From contig AP026133.1 in NCBI GenBank assembly GCA_030295235.1, positions 372,001 through 436,000 on the forward strand: a DNA stretch of 64,000 nt, read 5' to 3'. The position numbers and the translations under genes were made by a program. The notes under the pieces are model-generated. The model was not told where the DNA came from, did not search any database, and worked only from the letters and a program-made list of their open reading frames with translations. Origin of the DNA: Fistulifera solaris (lineage: Eukaryota; Bacillariophyta; Bacillariophyceae; Naviculales; Stauroneidaceae). Below are positions 11,961 to 22,084 of the stretch, piece after piece (position 1 is the stretch's first letter; every line of letters begins with the position of its first letter).

Positions 11961-13350
11961 TCAATGAAGAATGCCGGCTACATTAATGCCCGCGATGTTT
12001 TCGCCCGGCATGATACTTCTTTTTCTTCTTGCTCCGTTTGCTCGTCTTGTCACGCACGACTTCTGAAACATGATTTTCTGCAGAACTATCTCGAACAAAA
12101 CATCGGTGTGATCCGATAGCAAAAGTGCAGTGTACCGGAAATCCTTTGCAGCTCTTTCTACTGAAGCGTTCCTTACAAAAGATGATCGCTCTGAATGAGG
12201 CCCAACTCTAGAATGTTTCGAACCTCGACAAAAGCCGTTAAAGGCATAGAGCTGATCAAAAATAACTTTGCCCTCTTGATTCGTGACGGTTATGTCTCGG
12301 TTCACAGGCAATAGTTTTTGGAGACGTTAGATTTAGTAGCCAAAAGTCTCTTCTTCATATGATTTTGAACTAGCATAGCCCCTAATGTTTTTCGACGCAG
12401 TCGAGAAGGGATCCAATGTGCAGCTCCCACTTTACTTCGTACATGCTACGAAACCATTCAAGTACCATGAGGCTAGCATTTGCACGAATAGCGCGGATAA
12501 GCGCCTGTGCAATGCGCCCTCATGTACTTCTTCATTTTCGTGAAACAGTCGAAAGCGATGCCTAGTTCAACGAATTGCCCGCAACTTGCTACACGTTGGA
12601 AAAAAGAAATGACAGCGTCAACTGAGAGATAATCCCTCGCCCCCCAACGGCGATAATGATCTTGTCAGGAACAATATCAAGAGATTGAAAGTCCTCACCC
12701 AGCAATGGACGAGAATAAACTTGAGTAGCTCAAAGAGCCCACTTTCGAAACAAAGGAGAAAGTTCAAAATCTTCTCCTAGTAGAGATTTTTCAAGTGATC
12801 GATCTTTTCAATTTGGAGAAGCTGTTCGAATTTCTCGTCTGCCAACCCTGGATCCATAAAGAACTTTAATGAACCAAACGACAAAGTGCGGTTCTCCAGT
12901 GCATCGATGAAAGGCAGTGCCCCCATCTTTGATCCAACACTCACTTAGTGTTAACGTTGCGAGGGCAGAGGCCTGTTCGACATTCAGCAGTAGACCCTGC
13001 AAGTATGTGACGGGACCAATCGAAGAATTTGTCGCAAACATTGGGAGCGAGCCGCGCGAAAGTCAAGTAAGCCCATAAAATGCCTGGCGCTTGCAGTAAC
13101 TTTCCGTCCCTCTTCTCCGGCTGCACAATATATGCAGTTATTTGTGAAACCTCATCTCCGAATTGCCGGTGATAATGAAAATCGGGCCATTTTGTCCAAA
13201 AAACAGGTGCAAGACTCGTCGCTTCTCTTTCGGATAGTAGCTCTTGCAGCCATATGGTTCCTCGAACGTAACAGTATTATTGTCGCGTCAGAGAACCAAT
13301 GCCTGTCCGTGCATGTTGATTTCCTAAAGATCGATTGGGTCTCGGGCTAG
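11961..13350 (-). pseudogene. Degenerate coding remnant of an unrecognised protein
   Basis: The minus strand shows protein-like composition in several short pieces in different frames, for example around 13041-12808 (SIGPVTYLQGLLLNVEQASALATLTLSECWI), 13126-12941 and 12700-12500 (PDKIIIAVGGRG), but no long open frame. The breaks are more numerous and less tied to homopolymers than elsewhere in the window, so this looks like a genuinely decayed gene and not only sequencing noise. I cannot name a family and see no terminal repeats, reverse transcriptase or transposase motif. The piece at 12311-11961 (116 residues) is the longest open stretch but may not belong to the same ancestral gene. Confidence 0.4.
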
Positions 13351-13866
13351 CCAGAACGTCCATGTTTCCCCATTGGTAAGCCTGCGAGCCACTTGCTCGG
13401 GCCGACGTTCAAAAGACTGAATTGCTACAAATCAAGCACCGGTACTGCGGCTTTTCGTCTTCATTTTCGAATGAAAAGTAAGGGAGATGAAGGAAGATAG
13501 TCTTACCGTAAACGACACAATCAAGTGCAACAAAAAATCATAAGCGCTGAAGATTTTCGTTTGCACCTTTTTTCTTACAGCGAAAGTGTACTTTTGGAGT
13601 TACAATGAAGAATTGTTCCATAAGTAGTAAGTACCACGCAGACTCAAGATAGGCGGACGCCGGCACCTGGCACACGTACCAGTTACCAGTACCTGTACTG
13701 GTACCCCACCGGTCGGTGCAAGGTAAAAACCGTGTTCTCACCATACAACGTTATTCGGACATTCTTTGCGAGTGCGTGACAAACATGCCTCGAGAACTTC
13801 ATTTGAATTCAAAGTCGGTTCAAAAGTAATTATAAATTACCATTCACGTATTTTAACATCTAAATC
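13351..13866. other. Intergenic region with GTACC palindrome cluster
   Basis: About 500 bp with a cluster of GTACC/GGTAC palindromes at 13675-13710 (core ACCAGTACCTGTACTGGTAC), roughly 160 bp upstream of the next start codon. No gene seen. Confidence 0.45.
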
Positions 13867-15299
13867 ATGTCATCACGCAATTTAGCACGCCCTCGTTCAC
13901 TCGCGATTTCAACACGGGAGAAATCAAGCGATAACAAGCAACAAGAGCGACCCAGTCATTCGAGTCACATTCCTTCCAGTGCACCAAAGGTGCCGCAAAG
14001 TAACGCTACACATCTCGCGGGTCGCAACATTTCTATCAAGAAAGTGCACCGCTACTCCGATACAGAGCATTACGCACACGATAACGAAACATCTGGTATT
14101 CCGAAGCATCCCCGTCGACTCTGGAAGGTCGACGACGACAAACTACCATCATTTCCCGACTTTTTCCGCCGTCCAACCCACGTGAATCCTGTCTCATCAC
14201 AGATGCGCCTCCCTCTGTCATTGCCGTACGAATTGCGGAATGCCTGCGTCGTCGTTCGGTAGCGGTCGAGTACGACGAAGATACTTGCACCGCCACCGGT
14301 GTCACGGTAGACGGTTGTTCGTTTCAAATTCATTTGTGGCAAGCGCGAGATACGGACGTACTCGTGGAGTGCATCAAGCAAAGAGGTTCTTCTCAGACGT
14401 ATCACTGGACCGTGCAGGCAATTTTACAGGCGGCCCAGTCACTTGATTCCGGGGAAGACAGACGCTCGGTTTATCAGGCATCCACCAGTGAATTCAACCG
14501 ATTATTTTTTAAAGTCGAACACCCAATTGATGTATCACGTTTTATTGAGACGGAATCAGATGCTGACCCACCAGCCAAAGCATCCGAAACGGTTCTGGCG
14601 TCGTTAGAACGGGCCTGGCAATTACTTGGAAAAGATCGTTGCGAAGCGCAGCAACTCGGTATGGAGTCGATTGTGCATTTGACCGATCGGCATACGACCG
14701 GAGTAGCAAGGGCAATGTATGCGGCATTTGCAGTTCTGGGAGCACCTGCTACTCTAGGTTATGCCATTCCTCTGGAAGATATCCATGAGCGATGGATTTA
14801 TGGACTCATCGTGAACCGTGCCACGCCCACAGAGCAAGGGGCCGTAGATGTCGATAACACTATGTTGCTCGCAAATTCGATCGATGATGACGTGCACGTT
14901 GGCAAAATGCGTTCCCTGGCACTTCGGGTACTTGCCAACGCTTTGACAATTCTATCGAAATATCAGGCAGATGTTTTGGAGAGCTTGCTTCGCGACAGAA
15001 TACCACAGTGGACATCCGAGCAGCTGATCGACGCTCTGATAGCCGATCTTCACGGCTCTTATCGACCGCCCACGGCTTTTCCCCACTTGTCGACACAACA
15101 CGACGCTGCGCTCGCAATGCAATGCCTTGGATGCTTGAGTAAACACAGCGTTTCAATTGCCGGGTACATTGAATCCAATCCAAGTGCTTTGTCGTTATTG
15201 GATGGTGCGAGGACCGTGGGACGTTCCACGCATGTTCTTCTCCATGAGCTGGCGACTAAGATATACGAACAATTAACCGAAGAGCACAGGTCTTGCTGA
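13867..15299 (+). CDS. Hypothetical protein, helical C-terminal domain
   Basis: About 477 residues, family not recognised. The N-terminal 100 residues are polar and disordered-looking (Ser, Lys, Gln rich). From about residue 105 the protein is compact, with CLITDAPPSVIAVRIAECLRRR and VTVDGCSFQIHLWQ suggesting a small alpha/beta domain, followed by about 270 residues of likely helical repeats (LASLERAWQLLGKD, LALRVLANALTILSKYQ, LAMQCLGCLSKHS). The N-terminal and C-terminal parts are in different frames. The junction is the C run 14177-14179, where one extra base gives THPRESCL-type continuity (acc ccA cgt) and a CDS divisible by three. An intron is not required. No targeting signal seen. Confidence 0.65.
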
Positions 15300-15404
15300 T
15301 GAGCATAATGAATAATGCACCTTTTTGAACTTATCTCACATATACTCTTTATTTCCTCGGCTTCACCGATTTGTAATTTAGACTGCATTCAACAGTAAGT
15401 TTTT

Positions 15405-16139
15405 CTAACTTAAGTTTTTTCCTGCCGCCGAAACAATCGTTCGTTCTTGATTTTTATCAGCTGATTGCAGCATGGTTTGCGCCCAACGACGAAACACTTC
15501 AGCCTGATACTCTCTGTCACGTTTCACGATATCCGGAGCTTCGGCTAACACCGCCTTAACTTGTGCGACCTTTAGAGAGCGCTTTTCCATTTTTCGATAG
15601 TGTGCCCGGACAAGTAGTTTTTTGTACTTTTTACGAATCTTTCGAACCGCTTGCCATCGTCTACCTTGTCTCTTGGCCTGTCGCGTTCCCCGCTTCCCCG
15701 CCCGCTCGGGGACAGCCTCGTAGGCTTCCTTCAACAAAAGTTCCGTTTCTTCGGGACTGTAGCGCAAGGGCGGATATAGACCTCCACCGGCCTTGGTCAA
15801 TCGCTGACGTTCCGCGGCGGCTTCGACGGCATTCTGCTTCGCTTTCTTGGTTGCCCGAGCACTGGCAACGGCTTTGCCGGGGAATGTGCCAATGGAAAGC
15901 GACTGTTGCACATCTATCCAGTCTTTCTGTTGCTGTGTCTCTAGTGAAACGATTTTTCTCATTCGCTTTTCGTCCTTTTTGCTCGGTTTATTTCTTGCAC
16001 CGAACAAGCGCTGCTGCAAGGAGTTGTTGGTAGCCATTTGTGGGACGTGGATTGACTTGATTGCCGCGGATCTCGTCAACGATGTTGACTTGAGACTCAT
16101 TCGAGCTAGTTGGCTCGTCAGTACATTGAGAGACATCAT
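15405..16139 (-). CDS. Basic protein, probably mitochondrial
   Basis: Intact 244-residue frame. The first 45 residues carry Arg, Lys, Ser and Thr with no acids (MMSLNVLTSQLARMSLKS), typical of a mitochondrial presequence. The body is very basic, with KPSKKDEKRMRKIV, a TRQAKRQGRRWQAVRKIRKK block at about 155-175 and a long C-terminal helix (RSLKVAQVKAVLAEAPDIVKRD). This would suit an RNA-binding or mitoribosome-associated protein, but no family is recognised. It is convergent with the upstream gene, only about 105 bp away (3' ends 15299 and 15405). Confidence 0.7.
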   Translation of the reverse strand: MMSLNVLTSQLARMSLKSTSLTRSAAIKSIHVPQMATNNSLQQRLFGARNKPSKKDEKRMRKIVSLETQQQKDWIDVQQSLSIGTFPGKAVASARATKKAKQNAVEAAAERQRLTKAGGGLYPPLRYSPEETELLLKEAYEAVPERAGKRGTRQAKRQGRRWQAVRKIRKKYKKLLVRAHYRKMEKRSLKVAQVKAVLAEAPDIVKRDREYQAEVFRRWAQTMLQSADKNQERTIVSAAGKNLS

Positions 16140-16374
16140 GCTTATTGTTTACTTATGCAATAAACAAAAGCAAAAATGGCCCTTGTTTTGTGCGATGATG
16201 CTTTACGTCGTTGTGCTCTGCGGTTCGCGCTCGCGGCCGACGACGCACGCACGATAGTCGACTCATGACTGGAATGAAACTCTTGACTGTACATTTGCTA
16301 TAGAGAGTAATATTCAAAAGCAGGTAGAGTAACCTTGGTTAGCAACCCATCTTACTCAACTAATCTATGTCGTA

Positions 16375-17349
16375 TTAAGCCTCCTGACTTGCTTTTGACG
16401 ACTGGAAAGCATCGATACGATGGTACAAGGGATCGGTAATCCTCAAAGCATAGGTTACGGTTCGCTTGGCATAATAGTCGGGATCCATTTCGAGGTTTTG
16501 AATAACATCTTGGACCAGATGTCCTCGCTCCACTTGTGCTCCTATTTCATTGTGAATTCGAGTGAAATGAATGTGCGTTTGATAAAACTGCGGCTGGTAA
16601 TGAAAGAAGCAGCGGATCATGTCCGATGAGATGCCGTACGTCTTCTTGATGACCTTTGGACACTCTTGAATCAGTACTTTGAGCATGGCCAAATGAGATC
16701 CACGGAGGTCTCGAAGCGATGCAATGCTCTTGTCTTTTAATATAGCCAGACAATACAGATCATCAACTGCTTCATGCTGATACCAGACTTCGCGACTTGT
16801 GGTTTTGGGGTCTGGGTGCGAACGCCACTTGGTATCGACATTGAGGAGAAAGTGTTCTGTATCCAAGAGACAGCGCTCTTTTCCTTCTCACCAGAAAGTA
16901 CGTTATCAATCCATGACAAGCTTCCGGATTGTTTTAGCTCTTGAATATATGGCTCGGTTACGTTATGATACAGCTCGGGTGTCTCATAGATGAACCGAGA
17001 CGACGGAGACGGGGATGCACGTAAAATTTGGCGGTCACTCGCTGGATAAATGAATTCACATTGAAGAGGACCGAAATTGAAAAAAGAAGTGTTCCCGACA
17101 AGTGAAGTCAAAATAGCAAGAAAAGAGTTCCACAAGCCTGTTCGGGGTGTGGCGTTGTAGTAACTATATTCGGCGCCACTCTCGCTGGACAGATGGAAGT
17201 CGTACTGCTTCAGCAACTTAATAATGCGAGCAGTCTCGTCCCCTTCCGAGTGATTTGAACTAATCTGAGATAAAACTCTTTGTCGGAAAGGAAGTGCAGT
17301 CAGTTTCAGCAACGACGTCACTTCTCCTTGTTCAAACAAAAAGTGGCAT
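16375..17349 (-). CDS. Scavenger mRNA decapping enzyme DcpS
   Basis: Hydrolyses the m7GpppN cap left after 3'-5' mRNA decay. The C-terminal half matches DcpS closely: HYQPQFYQTHIHF, then VERGHLVQDVIQNLEMDPDYY and TVTYALRITDPLYHRI. In the HIT motif the usual H-x-H-x-H reads Q-T-H-I-H, so the first histidine is replaced while the central and last ones remain. The N-terminal half has the expected TALPFRQRVLSQI and YPASDRQI segments. Two frame breaks: one near 16865 (one base missing, restoring KEKSAVSLDTEHFLLNVD) and one at the A run 17338-17342 that separates the ATG at 17349 from the main frame. Total about 325 residues, close to the human enzyme's length. Confidence 0.88.
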
Positions 17350-17927
17350 GTTTATCCGACGCATCGAGAACGCGGGCCTGACAGGAAGAGTCCTGTAACA
17401 TAGAGACAGGGTCCTTGTTGCTTGTCATGGCTTGTTAGGGCGACTGGCGACTGTGACCTGTCGTCTGGATTATGTTCTTCCGATGAAGCACTGCCAATCT
17501 TGAAAGGATGTCGTTTCGTCGATATTTTGCATTGATGTCGTGTGGATATTGTGCGAGTACCTAAAATGTTAGAGTGAAGGACGACGGACATAGGACGAAA
17601 GCGACTCCAAAACAGGAAGTAGGATTTTCGTGTGGAACGGATCAAAACTGCAATGTCCGATGTCCGTTTCGATATTTTTGGTACAAATAGTCTTAGACCA
17701 CCATCGCTTTGCGATCCGCGACGGAAGTAGTACTCTACATCGATAGTTCAGCGAAATTATTTGCGAGGGGGCGATACCACAAAATCGCCGGCGCGCCATT
17801 TGAATTTCCAACTGATTGATTCAGACCAAAACTACCCCTCTCATTGTTTCAGCACGGATCGCTTGAATAGTGTTCGCAACCAACGTCCAGAATTACCATC
17901 GAAGACGGAAGAAATACCAGATAAACC
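17350..17927. other. Divergent intergenic region, no gene seen
   Basis: About 580 bp between DcpS and the TPR gene, which are transcribed away from each other. Minus-strand ORFs at 17352-17645 and 17569-17811 are basic and Ser-rich but start and stop without support. Presumed to hold both promoters. Confidence 0.45.
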
Positions 17928-20432
17928 ATGTACATGAATCGTCTATCGTATCATCGGATGTCTTCGAATGGCAGCAATGCTAACGCGGACTCGCTGGAGC
18001 AAAAACATGGCTTGCCGGTGATCGAGACATCATGCCTGTCGAAACGGAAAGAACCGTCTCCCACATCGCCTGCATCTCTATCGTCTCCGCGAGTTGGCGG
18101 TGATTTTCAGATGCTTCATACGACGGTTTCTGAACACCGTGATTCTGTTCGAAAAGCGAGAGCTGCACTGGCGTCATCGCTTGACCGACTGGGTGAACAT
18201 CATGTCCGACGAAAGGAATACGATGCTGCCATGGACGCCTTTACAGAGGCCTTGCACGAAAAACGAAGCATTTATACCAATGCTGTTGCTGCCCTGAACC
18301 GGAATGCTGGAGTAGGCAACACCTTTTTCTCGAGCAGTTCCGACGATTCATCACAAGTTCATGACGAGGCGATCGATGAAATAATCATCACTCTTCGCAA
18401 CATGGGCAATGTTCACTCCCTTCGTGGGGAACAAGACGAGGCTATGAGATACTACTCCGAGGTGACGAACTTGAGTGCAATTAAAACCACCAGCAACGTT
18501 GATGGTGACGACACTTCTACGTTATTCTCAGGTCTTGTTGGGGAAGAGGATAATTCTACATTGATGAGCGAAATCAACGAGGATGTCAAAGCACTCGACG
18601 ACATGTTCCGAAGCATTTCCTTCCGCAACAACGATAACACTTCCATGTGGAGGAGAGACAAGTCACTAAGCAAATCATTAAGCAGCAGTTCTCGCTCCAA
18701 AGAAGCTCCATTTCCACCAAGCAGCAAAAGAAGGAAGAGTAACTTTGGGCAACCAAATGTCCCAATATGGACAGAAGGTGAACCATTTAGGAGATCTTCA
18801 TCGGCAATGTTCGCTGAATCCGCAAATCAAATAACAGAAGCTTTAGATGCGTTCAAATCAGTACTTGATAATTTCTCAGGCGATTCTCTGGAGGTTTACA
18901 AGGAGAATTACAACTCATTGGCGTTGCGCGCTGATTTGCTCGCCGAGAGTGCTAGTCGACCAGATACCCCCTCCGATGGGAAAGGCGGTGCACCTATTGA
19001 TCTTCAACTACTACTTGACATTTATCAACACATCCTAAAAGTACAGAAGGAGCAGCAAGTACTTGAGTCGGCGTCTTGCCAGGAGACGAGTATGCATATT
19101 GCATCAACCCTGATCCGAATGGGAGGCGTTTACTATAAACTTGGGAGTCGATTAGAAGAACTCAGCATGTATAAGGAAGCTAAAGACGTTTACAGCCGAG
19201 CATTCGGTGAGAATCACGCATACGTTGCCGGGGCCAAGAAGAATATAGGAATGGTTCTTGCCGAGCGAGGGGAATACGAAGAAGCTATGTTGGAATTCGA
19301 TGAAGCACGAAAAATTTACCTGGCTGCAAATGATGAAAGCGACTTGAGCAGGGATGTGGCAAGTGCAATTTCATGCATGGGAAATGTCAAAAATAGAACT
19401 GGAGACCTTGCCGAAGCATTGGCTCATTACATGGACGCCTTGAAGATTTACAAAGCATTGTGTGAAAAGGCTGACGACCCTGCTAACATCGAAAGCACTG
19501 AAAAAACTTCATCGTCGGTGCTTGACGTGACGGCCACTCTCAAAGTCATAGGTATGGTTCACGCAAAGCAGGGACAGTTGGACACCGCAACGACTTTCTT
19601 CGTCGAAGCTATGGATCTTCTCCGCTCTTCCGGAATCGACGACTCAGCAGCAGGGAGCGAAACCATAGCCTCCCTCCTTACCCGCATTGCGAGTATTCAC
19701 GTAAAGAAAGGGGATTTGACAGAAGCCATGGAACACTATCGACAGGCCTATGAGTTAATTATCCAAGCGAAGGGTACAACTAATCATCAGGATGTTGCTG
19801 GAATTCTGCATTACATTGGGGGGATACTTCACAAACAATCGGATTATGACGAAGCCATGAATTGCTACCAAGAAGCGATCCGTATCTACCATTCTACACT
19901 GGGTCCGGGAAATCCAACTGTTGCCGGAACTTTGGTCATGGTTGGCAGCATTCATTACAAACGACGAAATTTGGATAGTGCCATGATGTTTTACCGAGAA
20001 GCTTTACGGCTCAATCGCGATGCCTACGGACTGCATCACCCTGATGTAGCTCCTATTCTGAAAAGTATTGGCACAATTCTCACCAAGACCGGAGACTTCA
20101 GGGGAGCCTACGAAGTCTTCCGTGACGTCTTGAGTATCAAATGTACGATCTATGGCACTTGTCATCCCGAAGTGGCAAGCGCATACAAGAGCCTCGGCAA
20201 TGTGCACTATAAACTCGGCGAGCTCGCCGATGCAGAGCGTCAGTATCGTCACGCTCTAAGCATTTATCGAAGAGCCCGCGGAAACGAGCACCCTGATACT
20301 GTCGCAGCCAGGACCACCATCGAACACATTCGGTATTGGATGAAAGAAAAGGGGTTACGACGAAGTAATGAAGGCCGTCACACCCGAAATTCGTCACGAG
20401 CCCAAGCTCAAGATGATGAACGTAGTTGCTAA
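17928..20432 (+). CDS. Kinesin-light-chain-like TPR protein
   Basis: Intact 834-residue frame from an ATG. After a polar N-terminus (about residues 1-60) it has a first TPR pair (about 75-160), a Ser-rich acidic linker (about 165-330, including SSSSRSKEAPFPPSSKRRK), and then about ten 42-residue TPRs of the kinesin light chain/TPR_10-12 type, such as DYDEAMNCYQEAIRIYHSTLG, LDSAMMFYREALRLNRDAYG and LADAERQYRHALSIYRRARG. A short basic tail follows. TPRs are protein-protein scaffolds, so a partner-binding role is likely but the partner is unknown. Large diatom families of this type exist. Notably this 2.5-kb gene shows no frame break. Confidence 0.9.
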   Translation: MYMNRLSYHRMSSNGSNANADSLEQKHGLPVIETSCLSKRKEPSPTSPASLSSPRVGGDFQMLHTTVSEHRDSVRKARAALASSLDRLGEHHVRRKEYDAAMDAFTEALHEKRSIYTNAVAALNRNAGVGNTFFSSSSDDSSQVHDEAIDEIIITLRNMGNVHSLRGEQDEAMRYYSEVTNLSAIKTTSNVDGDDTSTLFSGLVGEEDNSTLMSEINEDVKALDDMFRSISFRNNDNTSMWRRDKSLSKSLSSSSRSKEAPFPPSSKRRKSNFGQPNVPIWTEGEPFRRSSSAMFAESANQITEALDAFKSVLDNFSGDSLEVYKENYNSLALRADLLAESASRPDTPSDGKGGAPIDLQLLLDIYQHILKVQKEQQVLESASCQETSMHIASTLIRMGGVYYKLGSRLEELSMYKEAKDVYSRAFGENHAYVAGAKKNIGMVLAERGEYEEAMLEFDEARKIYLAANDESDLSRDVASAISCMGNVKNRTGDLAEALAHYMDALKIYKALCEKADDPANIESTEKTSSSVLDVTATLKVIGMVHAKQGQLDTATTFFVEAMDLLRSSGIDDSAAGSETIASLLTRIASIHVKKGDLTEAMEHYRQAYELIIQAKGTTNHQDVAGILHYIGGILHKQSDYDEAMNCYQEAIRIYHSTLGPGNPTVAGTLVMVGSIHYKRRNLDSAMMFYREALRLNRDAYGLHHPDVAPILKSIGTILTKTGDFRGAYEVFRDVLSIKCTIYGTCHPEVASAYKSLGNVHYKLGELADAERQYRHALSIYRRARGNEHPDTVAARTTIEHIRYWMKEKGLRRSNEGRHTRNSSRAQAQDDERSC

Positions 20433-20742
20433 GCTAGAGATCTAATAAGTCTTCACTGTAGCAAAAGCAATTTCGAAAAGTTCTAGATCGTGGATTAGTG
20501 AATGTAACAAGGGCAGAACCAATGTTTAAGTCATTATGCCGCACGAAAAGCTGCATCAGGTGATATTGAGTGTCAACGCTGCTTCGCCTAAAAGCATCTA
20601 CATATGTTCAATTTTAGAGGAGCAAGACGCTTATCCACGGTGCGAGTGATGTTGCAATATTGAAAGGCCAGTAAAAGGTGTGCTCGTCAACGATTTCGAT
20701 GAAGAAACGTCTATTCAATTCTTTCTAGGACCGGATCACGGT
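20433..20742. other. Intergenic, no gene seen
   Basis: About 310 bp separating convergent 3' ends. No ORF or repeat worth naming. Confidence 0.5.
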
Positions 20743-21090
20743 TTATGTTTGCGGTGAAGCATCTGTGTTTAGATCCCTTGGAATGTTATTGGCGATGCAT
20801 TGCGTCTCATGAGAGGTGGGCTTTATAAAAATGAGTGACGCTCGTTTTGAGCAAATCCATGTGAACAAAGCATTACCCGAGTACCATGTGAACAAAGCAT
20901 TACCCGAGTAGCAGATGATTGCCGCTACAAGAACTATCATCATGACAATCATACTATTGGTGTACCAGGGATGCTGCCCCAAGTGATCCATGTTGCTATA
21001 GTACTCGTCAGTTTCATCCATCGGTCGTTGACCATACGCATACGACCGTTCCACCAGTTTGACTTTCGCAAAATCTCGTCCCGTCCACAT
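20743..21090 (-). CDS. Small single-pass membrane protein (tentative)
   Basis: Candidate 115-residue protein starting at the ATG at 21090. The N-terminal half is polar and acidic (MDETDEYYSNMDHLGQHPWYTN), followed by one strongly hydrophobic segment (SMIVMMIVLVAAIICYSGNALFTW, about 47-70) and a polar tail. The sequence YSGNALFTW is duplicated head-to-tail because of a perfect 27-bp tandem repeat at 20857-20910. Coding status rests on the clean membrane segment and the in-frame duplication; no family is recognised. The part after the repeat may be altered by the duplication. Confidence 0.45.
   Translation of the reverse strand: MWTGRDFAKVKLVERSYAYGQRPMDETDEYYSNMDHLGQHPWYTNSMIVMMIVLVAAIICYSGNALFTWYSGNALFTWICSKRASLIFIKPTSHETQCIANNIPRDLNTDASPQT
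20857..20910. repeat. Perfect 27-bp direct tandem repeat (2 units)
   Basis: Units 20857-20883 and 20884-20910 are identical; each starts CCATGTGAAC and ends ACCCGAGTA. The length is a multiple of three, so it duplicates nine residues in the small membrane ORF without breaking it. Confidence 0.95.
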
Positions 21091-22084
21091 TGTAAGTCGG
21101 GGCGCTTGTATTCGTTGTGGGGACAATTTATTGCGGAAGTTTCGTCGGCTCGATAATCGGTATAAAGCGTGTCTAGATTACGGACTGAATAATGATGGAA
21201 GTGCCACGGTTGAGATCGATCACGTTACCTGGTAATGTGATTATTATTTTGTGATGCGCGAAAAAAGCTTGATGTTTGGGACACAGTACGAACCTACGCG
21301 AGCCGTGTATTACAAAATCCGTTGTGTTATTCGTAAACCGTGATACACCTCCTACGTTTACAACATTCCTTAAGAGCAGTCACTACCGCCGGAAATGGCA
21401 AAAACTCGTTTTTGCCATTTTTTGTGCCCATAACCTATATTTTTGCATCCGGTAGTGAAGGGTTTCAACGACACTCTTGCAATTCTGTCCCGTTTGAGTG
21501 CCGTATGATATTAGTCACGTCAAAAATTTCGTTTTTTCTCATGCATCATGAATGAATCATGACACACTGTGGTTGTCGTTCATGCGCTTGATGTGCCTCT
21601 ACCACTTCAACTCCATCTCCTTTTTCGTTCTTCAATTGAGGCTACACCAGTCCATTTCTCCTATGATCATGAGTGAAAGTGGCAGAGTCACTCGCAGCAT
21701 GGACCGTACAAAAAGCGGAAAAAGAAATGGGCGATTGTAAATCAATTCATTAAAATGTTTATAAATTCTTGTTGTTATTGTCTATTGAAATGTTTGAGGC
21801 GGTGACAATGATTTCCCTGGCCCTCTGCAAGATCCGTTTAAAAAATAGTGATGAAATCGACAACGGAGGGAAGTGATTTTGAATTGTTTTGCTTGTTTGT
21901 AAAAGCGATGCAAGGGGTGATTTTTTTCAAATGATTTTTAAATATTGCAGTACAGACGCGATGTAGGCAATTTTTTGACGTCCGTCCTTAACCCGTGCTA
22001 ACGCTTTGTGGAAATTCACAAAACGCAACAACAAGCCGATGAGTAGTTTAGAGATTGCTACCTCATTCTCACTCATTACAAAGA
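21091..22084. other. Intergenic region, no gene seen
   Basis: About 1 kb between two divergent genes. AT-rich towards SRP68. Short ORFs (21340-21555, 21927-22289) lack support. No clear repeat. Confidence 0.5.

Noticed and set aside
11961-13350. Copia-like or other retroelement relic
   Set aside because: No protease, integrase, reverse transcriptase or RNase H motifs, and no terminal repeats seen.
16259-16290. Possible extra copy of the dispersed palindrome (CATGACTGGAATG)
   Set aside because: Only one arm matches; the second arm (CTTGACTG) is not in inverted orientation.
17352-17645. Minus-strand ORF as an upstream exon of DcpS
   Set aside because: No similarity to DcpS N-termini and the gene is complete from 17349.
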